From NCBI RefSeq assembly GCF_024519455.1, contig NZ_JALJRY010000015.1, forward strand, positions 1-64,000: DNA of 64,000 nucleotides, given 5' to 3'. Each line of letters begins with the position of its first letter. Position 1 is the first letter of the stretch. The notes below the pieces were generated by a model, which saw only the letters and a list, made by a program, of their open reading frames with translations, was not told the origin of the DNA and ran no database searches. The position numbers and the translations under genes are program-made. Of this stretch, positions 25,331 through 32,639 are shown in pieces. Source of the stretch: Streptomyces sp. STR69. Its GTDB lineage: Bacteria; Actinomycetota; Actinomycetes; Streptomycetales; Streptomycetaceae.

Positions 25331-25814
25331 TGAGGACTTCGGCGGCCGCCGGCCATTCACCCGGCGGTCACCGCTTGCAGGTCGGTGACCGCTGTCTCGC
25401 TGGTCCATGTCGGAGCGAGCCTGGCCAGGGCTGTTGGGAACTCGCCGAGATCCTCCACCAGGTCAACGGCGACCCGAGCCGGCCGGACCGGTTCGTCCTG
25501 GAACTCACCGAACACCCCGGCGTGGCCCACCACGATGCCCTCGACGCGTGGTCGCCCTGGCACCACAGCGCCACCCTGCTGCTGCCCGGCCCCTGCCACG
25601 GCCGCGACGGCATCGCATTCGTCCCCGGCACGCCGTATCAGGGGGAGGGAGGGGGCGGCCGGTCAGGTGCCGCGGCGGGAACCTGGGCGTCGGCCGTCGG
25701 CGGGACGGCAGCCGACAGCAGCGCGGGCGGCCGTCAGCGCGTGGCCGGAGGAAGCAGCCTCCTGCTCCGTTCGACGTGTTGCACGCCGCGGTGGTCGCGC
25801 GTGAGTCAGGTGCG
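25331..25814. other. gap with an unidentified coding-like remnant
   Basis: No intact gene is called. On the plus strand about 25435-25640 one frame reads WELAEILHQVNGDPSRPDRF and continues through DALDAWSPWHHSATLLLPG with protein-like composition and GC-rich third positions, but it starts without a signal and fades into low-complexity sequence. I do not recognise a family. It may be another relic. Confidence 0.3.
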
Positions 25815-27596
25815 TCACTCGGTGCTGCGCAGGGCGAGCCAGGTCTCGCGGCCCACGATGCCGTCGGCGTCCAGCAGTTTGGCGCTCTGGAAGCTCCGCA
25901 CCGCGGACTCGGTTCCGGCACCGAAGTCGCCGTCCACGCCTGTGCTCCCGACGTCGTATCCGCGCTTCGTCAGCATGCACTGCACCTGCAGCACACGCTT
26001 GCCGCTGTCTCCCAGGCGAGTGCGGCCGTTGCCGTGGTAGTACGTGCAGTCCGAGATCCAGGCCGGGGTCGCGGGCTCGGTGGTGGGCGGGCTGCTCGGC
26101 GACGAGGAGGGATTCGCGTCGGCCGAGGCGCTGGGATCGGCATCGGGAGCGGAGGGAGTGCCGTGCACCGCCGGTGCGGCGGAGCCGGAGTCCTCGGGGG
26201 GCGTGGCCGCGCCCTCGGGGTTCGCGGCGCCGTCGACGTTCTTGCCGGAGGCATCCCTCGCGTCGGAGGCCCCGGGCTTCGGCGAGAAGGCGGTGCCGCC
26301 GGGCACGGTGCGGCCGGTCGTCGTGGCGGACCCCGGGGAGGAGGCGCCGGGTGGGGCGTCGTGGTGACTGAGCACGAAGACCCCTGCGGCCACCGCGCAG
26401 ACGGCGATGCCCACGGCGACGGCCCGTACCGACTTCTTCCGTGCCCAGGTGCGGACCTCGCTCTTCTGAGGGCGTGCCGATGGTGTGCCGGAGGCGGCGT
26501 CGGCGGCCATCACCGGTGGTTCGACAGCGGGCGGACCGGGTCGGCCGCCGTGACCGGCCGGCGCCGACGGCATCGCCATCGGCCGTTCGTCCGGAGACAG
26601 TAATCGGGCTCGCGATGCGACAGAGAGGCGGTACAGCACGTCGTACGCCCGCTGCCGGGCCAGCAGTTGGCCGGCCAGCGGCTCGGGCCACACGGTCGTT
26701 TCGGTGCGTGCCTCGGCCGCATGGATCAAGTCCTGCCCTGTGGGCCGTCGTTCGGGCTCCTTGGCCAGGCAGGCGGTCAGCAGCGAGCCGAGCGCCGCGT
26801 CCGCCGCCGAGATCTCGGCGATCAGCTCGGCGTCCGGCTCCTCGAACGCGACCCGGTGCATCACGTCGACCCCCGTACCGTCGCCGAACGGGGCACGCCC
26901 CACCGCCGCGTACACCAGCGTCCCGGCGAGTGAGAACACGTCCGACGCCGGGTTGGATCTGCCGGTCCGCAAGTGTTCCGGCGACATGTAGGCCGGGGAT
27001 CCCACCCGGACACCCGTGCCGGTGATCGTGCTGGCGTCAATGGCCTTCGAAATGCCGAAGTCGATCACGTGCGCGCCCCCGACGGACAACAGCACGTTGG
27101 ACGGCTTCAGATCCCGGTGCACGATCCCCGTGGCGGCGAGGTCGGCCAGTGCCTGCCCCAACTCCGCCACCAGACGCCAGACCGCGGCCGTCTCCAGGGC
27201 GCCGTGCTCACGCACGGCACGCGCCAGATCGAGCCCCGGGAGGTACTCGGTGGCCATCCACAGCAACTTGTCCTGGAAGCCCGTGCCGCACAGTCTCGGT
27301 GTGTGCGACGTGCTGACTCGTTCGTGCACCGACGCTTCGCGCTCGAACCGGCGCCGGAAGCCGGGATCGTCCGCGTACTCCGGCCTGATTACCTTCACCG
27401 CGGCCAGACCGGAACCGCCGTCCGCGGGACGTGCGAGGTAGACCCGCCCCATACCGCCGCTGCCGAGCAGGGCCAGCGGCGCATAGGGACCGATGCGATC
27501 CGGGTCGCCGAGACCCAGGGGTGCGGCACCGGTCTGCCGCAGTGCGGCGGCCTCGTTCGTCGCCAGGTCCGGTGGCAGCGGCCGCTGTTCTGACAC
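25815..27596 (-). CDS. membrane Ser/Thr protein kinase with C-terminal peptidoglycan-binding domain
   Basis: A 593-residue PknB-type kinase. The kinase domain (about 35-300) has the Gly loop LLGSGGMGRVYLA, Lys in AAVKVI, catalytic loop VHRDLKPSNVLL, DFGISKA and SPAYMSPEHL. After a Pro-rich linker a single helix (RAVAVGIAVCAVAAGVFVL, about 388-408) crosses the membrane. The outside part is a Ser/Pro/Ala linker and a PG_binding_1-like domain (GDSGKRVLQVQCMLTKRGYD, VDGDFGAGTESAVRSFQ, IVGRETWLAL). Most actinobacterial wall-sensing kinases use PASTA repeats; this one uses a different wall module. GTG start. Codon 332 is TTA (26603-26601), so bldA dependence is likely. Confidence 0.92.
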   Translation of the reverse strand: MSEQRPLPPDLATNEAAALRQTGAAPLGLGDPDRIGPYAPLALLGSGGMGRVYLARPADGGSGLAAVKVIRPEYADDPGFRRRFEREASVHERVSTSHTPRLCGTGFQDKLLWMATEYLPGLDLARAVREHGALETAAVWRLVAELGQALADLAATGIVHRDLKPSNVLLSVGGAHVIDFGISKAIDASTITGTGVRVGSPAYMSPEHLRTGRSNPASDVFSLAGTLVYAAVGRAPFGDGTGVDVMHRVAFEEPDAELIAEISAADAALGSLLTACLAKEPERRPTGQDLIHAAEARTETTVWPEPLAGQLLARQRAYDVLYRLSVASRARLLSPDERPMAMPSAPAGHGGRPGPPAVEPPVMAADAASGTPSARPQKSEVRTWARKKSVRAVAVGIAVCAVAAGVFVLSHHDAPPGASSPGSATTTGRTVPGGTAFSPKPGASDARDASGKNVDGAANPEGAATPPEDSGSAAPAVHGTPSAPDADPSASADANPSSSPSSPPTTEPATPAWISDCTYYHGNGRTRLGDSGKRVLQVQCMLTKRGYDVGSTGVDGDFGAGTESAVRSFQSAKLLDADGIVGRETWLALRSTE

Positions 27597-27968
27597 GGAT
27601 CCCCCGAAGTGATGTGCGCCGTACGTCAGTTCGGCCCCAAGGATTGACGAGGCTATCCGAGCCGTGGCGTCCGTTCAGGGTTTCCCTCACTTCCGTTCCT
27701 CCGGAGGGCTGCTCGGCGCGAGATCTGGCGGAGTCTTTGTGTTTGCGGGTTGTTGATCCCTCCATAGGCGGCGCCGAAGATCAGCAGGGCGAGGTCCTGC
27801 GACGAGACTTCTAACAAAATTATCATCGAAATTGTTAACAATCCTCGACCCTCGGCCGACAGTCTGGGACGCGACTGAGCCGCACAGCCCGATCTGCCCG
27901 CGGAGTCGCCAAGGCGGTGGGCGCGTACGGCTGTGACCACGCAACTCGCTGTACAAGGAGGTCTACGG
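27597..27968. promoter_or_regulatory. upstream region of tannase-like gene: MFS scrap and AT-rich palindromes
   Basis: Two items lie here. First, 27752-27794 matches 41 of 43 bases of the MFS gene at 22695-22737, encoding ALLIFGAAYGGIN on the minus strand, clearly a stray copy. Second, 27812-27842 is an unusual AT-rich island with TAACAA...TTGTTA arms and the perfect 12-bp palindrome ATTGTTAACAAT (27831-27842), a likely operator for the gene downstream. No gene is called. Confidence 0.55.
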
Positions 27969-29723
27969 GTGGACGTCAACCGCAGAACTGTGATTCGGAG
28001 CGCCACGGGCGTCGCAGCCATGACCGCGTTCGGAATCGCCGAGGGCACGGCAGGCACGGCTTTCGCCGGCACCTCGTCATCGAGCAGTTCGTCGATCGCG
28101 TCCTCGGCGTACTCGCTGGAGTTCGATTCCACCGCCTGGTCGTACGACGCGACCAACGACGTGTACTACCAAATCGGGAAGGTGTACGTCGCCAACCCGG
28201 CCGCGACGGACTACGAGAACCTGTCGATCTACGTGCCCGGCGCCTATCTGACGGCGACCGCGAACAGTGACGGGACCACGTACACCGCGAAGCTCAACCG
28301 GAAGGGCACCGTCGGCCAGTACTCGGGAAGCACGGCGCCGATCGTGATCCCGGTCAACACCCCCGGCTACGCCCAGCAGGCGCCGGCCACGTCCTACAGC
28401 TACACCGGGGTGTCGCAGTACCTCAAGGCCGGGCTCATCTACGTGTGGCCTGGCCTGCGCGGTCGGGACAGCTCGACCAGCACCCGCTCCGACGCGGCCC
28501 CCTGGGGCGTGACCGACCTGAAGGCCGCGGTCCGGTTCCTCCGGTACAACCGGAGCGTCCTGCCCGGCAGCACGGACGACATCGTCCTGTTCGGCATGAG
28601 CGGCGGCGGCGCGCAGGACACCGTGGCGGGCACGTCCGGTGACAGCCCGCTGTACCACCCTTACCTGCGCACGATCGGCGCGGCGATGGAGGACGCCCAG
28701 GGCCGCCCCCTCAGCGACGCGGTCGCCGGCGTCATGGCCTGGTGCCCGATCACCAACCTGCACGAGGCCAACCTGTCCTACGAGTGGAACATGGGCCAGT
28801 TCGCCTCGACCGGCACGCGCGCGTCCGGCACGTGGACCAGCGCCTACTCGACGGACCTCGCGAAGGCCTGGCCCAAGTACGTCAACCGCCTGGGTCTGCG
28901 CGACGAGCACGGCAGGCGCCTGGAGCTGACCGAGTCCAGCAACGGCGTCCACCTGGCGGGCAGTTACTACGACCACCTGATCGAGGTGATCACCACCTCG
29001 CTGAACCACTTCCTGTCGGACAACACCTTCCCGTACACGATCACGACGATGGGCGGGCCGCCCGGATCGGGCCAGACGGGGACCTCGACGACGTACGAGA
29101 CGGTCGACGACTACATCGCCTACCTCAACACCAGCAGCACGTGGGTCACTTACGACGCCACGACCAACACCGCCACGGTGTCCGGCCTCGAAGGCTTCGT
29201 GAACAGCCAGAAGAACGCGAACAAGCCGGTCGGCGCGTTCGACGGGTACTCCCGCGGGCAGGGCGAGAACAGCGTGTTCGCGATGGGGCTCGGCGTCCCG
29301 TCGCACTTCGCGCCGCTCACCCGTGACGTCATCGAGGCGAACGAGACGACGTACGCCACGTACTCCGACTGGAACTCCGCCTACGGAGCCGCGGCCTACG
29401 ACAGCGACTTCGCCAAGAAGGACAGCGTCGGCAAGGACATGGCGTGGCGGGCCGAGGCGTACAACCCGCTGTACTTCCTCTCGCCCGCTTTCGCCGGGTA
29501 CCGGCAGTCGAAGGTGGCGCGGCACTGGCGCATCCGCACCGGCATCATGCAGGGCGACACGGCCAACACGACTGAGATCAACCTCCAGTTGGCCCTGCGG
29601 AACTACGGCATCCGTGACGTCGACTTCGCCACGGTGTGGGCCCTGGCGCACACCATGGCCGAGCGCACCGGTGACGCGACGACGAACTTCATCAGCTGGG
29701 TGGAGTCAATCGTCAAGAAGTGA
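27969..29723 (+). CDS. exported tannase/feruloyl-esterase-like alpha/beta hydrolase
   Basis: A 584-residue secreted hydrolase. The N-terminus MDVNRRTVIRSATGVAAMTA has twin arginines and a hydrophobic stretch ending in TAFAGT, indicating Tat export. The body resembles bacterial subtype-B tannases: YENLSIYVPGAYL, TPGYAQQ, YLKAGLIYVWPGLRGRDSS, APWGVTDLKAAVRFLRYN, and the nucleophile elbow FGMSGGGAQ. The C-terminal part has the late Asp/His region around MQGDTANTTEINLQLALRNY and WALAHTMAERTGD. It would cleave ester bonds of gallate or hydroxycinnamate on plant material. GTG 27969 has a full AAGGAGG seven bases upstream. Followed by a very strong terminator. Confidence 0.8.
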   Translation: MDVNRRTVIRSATGVAAMTAFGIAEGTAGTAFAGTSSSSSSSIASSAYSLEFDSTAWSYDATNDVYYQIGKVYVANPAATDYENLSIYVPGAYLTATANSDGTTYTAKLNRKGTVGQYSGSTAPIVIPVNTPGYAQQAPATSYSYTGVSQYLKAGLIYVWPGLRGRDSSTSTRSDAAPWGVTDLKAAVRFLRYNRSVLPGSTDDIVLFGMSGGGAQDTVAGTSGDSPLYHPYLRTIGAAMEDAQGRPLSDAVAGVMAWCPITNLHEANLSYEWNMGQFASTGTRASGTWTSAYSTDLAKAWPKYVNRLGLRDEHGRRLELTESSNGVHLAGSYYDHLIEVITTSLNHFLSDNTFPYTITTMGGPPGSGQTGTSTTYETVDDYIAYLNTSSTWVTYDATTNTATVSGLEGFVNSQKNANKPVGAFDGYSRGQGENSVFAMGLGVPSHFAPLTRDVIEANETTYATYSDWNSAYGAAAYDSDFAKKDSVGKDMAWRAEAYNPLYFLSPAFAGYRQSKVARHWRIRTGIMQGDTANTTEINLQLALRNYGIRDVDFATVWALAHTMAERTGDATTNFISWVESIVKK

Positions 29724-29740
29724 CGATCAGTTGTGACTCT

Positions 29741-29781
29741 CCGGGTGCCTGACCGACGAGCCTCGTCGGTCAGGCACCCGG
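29741..29781. terminator. 20-bp perfect hairpin terminator
   Basis: CCGGGTGCCTGACCGACGAG (29741-29760) is the exact reverse complement of 29762-29781, with one base between; a few central pairs must open as loop. It follows the tannase-like gene by 17 bases and faces the minus-strand TetR relic, so it served both. Confidence 0.9.
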
Positions 29782-29804
29782 CCGCGTGTTGTCGGCGGCG
29801 GAAG

Positions 29805-30056
29805 TCATCCAGCTGTGTGCCACAGCCCGGCCAGGACCACGTCCGTGATCCTCTTCGCCTCGGCGCGGGTGAAGGGGCGCAGGCCGAGGCTGACGTAGAG
29901 GTGAACCGGGCCGGTGAGCAGCTCCCCGAGGAAGTAGCCGTCGACCGGCGGTAGTTCACCGCGTGCCACGGCATGGTCCCCGACCTGCTGGAGGGCCGCC
30001 GGCCGCTGTTCGGCGATCCGGTTGACGGGCACGGCGACCTCGGGGTTCTCCCGACC
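29805..30056 (-). pseudogene. C-terminal half of a TetR-family regulator
   Basis: The frame reads NPEVAVPVNRIAEQRPAALQ, GELPPVDGYFLGELLTGPVH and ITDVVLAGLWHTAG, the ligand-domain end of TetR_C-type regulators. The whole DNA-binding N-terminus, which should lie to the right, is absent; the sequence changes at about 30057-30100 into a monooxygenase relic. No start codon with ribosome site is present. Non-functional as a repressor. Confidence 0.75.
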
Positions 30057-30084
30057 GATTGATGCTTTTGGCTGCGTGCCTCCC

Positions 30085-30425
30085 CTCGGTACCGGCGTCG
30101 GCCGGCATCGTCTACGGCGACTCCGTCAGCCAGATCCGCGTGTCCACCTGGCGCCGAGGCCGTATCGGCCTGGTCGGCGACGCGGCACGCGGCGCTGCTC
30201 TCCGGCCGCGGCACTTCACTGGCCCTCAGCGGCGCGCACTTCCTGGCCGAGGGACTCGAAGACGCAGACCGCGATCACACGGTGGCGTTCGAGCGCTACG
30301 AGCAACTTCGTCGCCCCTACGTCGAGTTCGCCCGTAACAGCGTCACGGACGGCGGCGAACGCATTGTGCCTCCACACAGAAAGCGATCGACGCGCGGCTC
30401 CGGGCCATCGCCATCCGATGACGGC
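30085..30425 (+). pseudogene. C-terminal part of a FAD-dependent aromatic monooxygenase
   Basis: Frames in sequence give VYGDSVSQIRVSTWRRGRIG LVGDAA (the conserved FAD-binding GD block of PHBH-type monooxygenases), then after a shift near 30190 ALLSGRGTSLALSGAHFLAE and DHTVAFERYEQLRRPYVEFA, ending in DGGERIVPP before another shift near 30370. The N-terminal GxGxxG domain is missing. Together with the adjoining TetR half it marks a deletion through a divergent regulator-monooxygenase pair. Confidence 0.75.
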
Positions 30426-30516
30426 ACCGGTGAGCACCGACGAGTACCGATGAGTTTTGTCGGCCGGGCCGGTCTACCAGGACGTACACCATCGAGCCAC
30501 TGACCGGAGAGCCACC

Positions 30517-30987
30517 ATGACCACTTCCGCACACCCCGGCCGCATGCTGTTCCTGAACATCCCCGTGGCGGACCTTGAGCGCAGCAAGGCCTTCTTCGCC
30601 AAGCTCGGATTCAGCTTCAACCCGAAGTTCACCGACGAGACCGCCGCGTGCATGCTGGTCGGCGAGCAGGCCTTCGTCATGCTGCTCACCCGCGAGAAGT
30701 TCGCGGAGTTCGCGAAACTGCCGCTGGCCGATCCCACCACGCACACGCTGGCGCTCTACTGCTTCAGCGTGTCCTCCCGCGACGAGGTCGACGCGGTCAG
30801 CGCCGACGCGCTCGCGGCGGGCGGCACCGAGGTGGACGGCGCCGAGGACTACGGCTTCATGTATTCACGCAGCTTCTACGACCTCGACGGCCACGGCTGG
30901 CAGGTCATGTGGATGGACCCGGCGGCGGCGGAGCAGGGCCCCGAGGAGTTCGCGGCCTCCGCGCAGGACGCGGACGCGCGGGCCTGA
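30517..30987 (+). CDS. VOC-superfamily (glyoxalase-like) protein
   Basis: A 156-residue protein with two beta-alpha-beta-beta-beta modules of the vicinal-oxygen-chelate fold. The first starts MLFLNIPVADLERSKAFFAK LGF; the second has TLALYCFSVSSRDEVDAVSA and ends SFYDLDGHGWQVMWMDP, a typical closing strand with a metal-ligand Glu/Gln position. It resembles the lactoylglutathione-lyase-like proteins common in actinomycetes (VOC with FNPKFTDE). Metal and substrate are unknown. ATG with GGAGAG five bases upstream. A second VOC gene follows 125 bp downstream on the same strand. Confidence 0.85.
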   Translation: MTTSAHPGRMLFLNIPVADLERSKAFFAKLGFSFNPKFTDETAACMLVGEQAFVMLLTREKFAEFAKLPLADPTTHTLALYCFSVSSRDEVDAVSADALAAGGTEVDGAEDYGFMYSRSFYDLDGHGWQVMWMDPAAAEQGPEEFAASAQDADARA

Positions 30988-31111
30988 CCCGAGAAGCCAG
31001 AACCCTCTTTCCGAGTTGGGTGGTCCGAGGATGTCGATAACGGACCACCGACTCCGTCCCAGGAGCAGCAGCGGTCGCCACCGGCCGCACGAGGAAGAGG
31101 GAGAAGCCACC

Positions 31112-31552
31112 ATGGCGATTCAGCGGATGGACAACGTCGGCATCGTCGTCGAGGACATGGATGCCGCCATCGCGTTCTTCGTGGAACTCGGAATGGAGCT
31201 GGAGGGCAGGGGAGAGGTCCAGGGCCTCTTCGCCGACCGGTGCACCGGACTCGACGGCGTCCACTGCGACATCGCGATGATCCGGACCCCGGACGGCCAC
31301 AGCCGGCTCGAACTCGCGAAGTACCGCAGCCCCGAGGCGACCAGCGCCGGGCCGCGCAACCAGCCGCACAACATCCTGGGCACGCACCGCGTCATGTTCG
31401 CCGTCGACGACATCAAGGACACCGTGGCCCGCCTGCGCCCGCACGGCGCCGAACTCCTCGGCGAGATCGCCCGGTTCGAGGACAGCTATCTGCTCTGCTA
31501 CGTCCGCGGCCCGGAGGGCATCATCGTCGGACTGGCCGAGCAACTGGGTTGA
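31112..31552 (+). CDS. VOC-superfamily protein, second copy
   Basis: A 146-residue VOC protein: RMDNVGIVVEDMDAAIAFFV with ELGMELEGRGEVQG, CDIAMIRTPDGHSRLELAKY, then HRVMFAVDDIKDTVARLRP and CYVRGPEGIIVGLAEQLG. The His of NVGIVV-type strand is replaced, but Glu residues at the ends of both modules (LELAKY and the terminal strand) remain as possible metal ligands. It belongs to a different subgroup from its neighbour, so this is not a recent duplication. ATG with GAGGGAGAAG upstream. Substrate unknown. Confidence 0.85.
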   Translation: MAIQRMDNVGIVVEDMDAAIAFFVELGMELEGRGEVQGLFADRCTGLDGVHCDIAMIRTPDGHSRLELAKYRSPEATSAGPRNQPHNILGTHRVMFAVDDIKDTVARLRPHGAELLGEIARFEDSYLLCYVRGPEGIIVGLAEQLG

Positions 31553-31656
31553 GAAGGAGGGCACTTCAGCCGTACCGGCCATCCTGCCGGGCATGCGCAC
31601 TGTGAAGTGGAGCGGTGCCCGGGAATGGTCGGGAACCTGCCCCGCGTTGCCAGGGC

Positions 31657-32532
31657 ATGACGACGAACGCGCCACGGCCCGAGGTGTTGCGCTACACCGC
31701 CTTCTCCAGCGACCCTGCCGGCGGAAACCCCGCCGGCGTCGTTCTGGACGCCACCGCCCTGACCGACGGCGACATGCTGGCCATCGCCGCCGAACTCGGA
31801 TACTCGGAGTCCGCGTTCCTGACCGCGCCCCCGGAGGGGCTCGGGGGTCCGGAGGGGCGGGCATACCGCATCCGGTACTTCAGCCCCAAGGCCGAGGTGC
31901 CGTTCTGCGGGCACGCCACCGTGGCGACCGCCGTCGCGCTGGCGGAGCGGACCGGTACCGGGGAGTTGGTGTTCGCGACGCGCGCGGGCACCGTGCCGGT
32001 GGAGGTGACCGAGGAGAACGGGACGCTCCGGGCCACGCTCACCAGCGTCGAACCGCACATCGAGGAGATCGCCGACGCCGACCTCGACGAGGCGCTCGCC
32101 GCGCTCGACTGGCCGCAAGCCGACCTCGACCCCGCCTTCCCGCCCCGTATCGCCTTCGCCGGTGCCCGCCATCTCGTGCTCGCGGCGGCGACCCGCGCCC
32201 GACTCGCGGATCTCGCCTACGACTTCGGGCGCCTCGAAACTCTGATGCACCAACTGGACCTGACCACGGTCCAGTTGGTGTGGCGGGAGTCGGCCACCGT
32301 CTTCCACGTCCGTGACCCCTTCCCCGTCGGCGGTGTCGTCGAGGACCCGGCGACGGGCGCGGCGGCTGCCGCGTTCGGTGCGTACGCACGTGAACTCGGC
32401 CTCGTCCCCGAGGACACCGTCCTCACTCTGCGCCAGGGCGAGGACCTGGGCCGCCCCGGCGAACTCACGGTGACACTGCGCGCGGGCGACCCGCGCGTCC
32501 GCGTCGGCGGCGCGGGAGCACGCATCGGCTGA
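31657..32532 (+). CDS. PhzF-family isomerase/epimerase
   Basis: A 291-residue protein of the PhzF fold (diaminopimelate-epimerase-like). Signatures are TAFSSDPAGGNPAGVVLD, the early catalytic Glu in GYSESAF, VPFCGHATVATAVAL and VVEDPATGAAAAAFGAYARE. The family includes the phenazine isomerase PhzF, but no other phenazine gene is present, so the reaction is unknown. ATG 31657; the frame extends upstream to 31615 without family similarity. It lies 105 bp after the second VOC gene, same strand, and may be part of the same transcript. Confidence 0.87.
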   Translation: MTTNAPRPEVLRYTAFSSDPAGGNPAGVVLDATALTDGDMLAIAAELGYSESAFLTAPPEGLGGPEGRAYRIRYFSPKAEVPFCGHATVATAVALAERTGTGELVFATRAGTVPVEVTEENGTLRATLTSVEPHIEEIADADLDEALAALDWPQADLDPAFPPRIAFAGARHLVLAAATRARLADLAYDFGRLETLMHQLDLTTVQLVWRESATVFHVRDPFPVGGVVEDPATGAAAAAFGAYARELGLVPEDTVLTLRQGEDLGRPGELTVTLRAGDPRVRVGGAGARIG

Positions 32533-32639
32533 AGCGCCGACCGCCATGACGGTGCACGTGTCCGCCCGTCCCCGGTGTTCGGTGGCCCGCGAGCCGATAC
32601 GCTGGACGACAGCCATGTACCGGGGGCGGGGCTGGGGGC

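Noticed and set aside
31657..32532. Phenazine biosynthesis suggested by PhzF homologues here and at 50908-51741
   Set aside because: No phzB, D, E, G or other partner is present; PhzF-fold proteins are common with unrelated roles.
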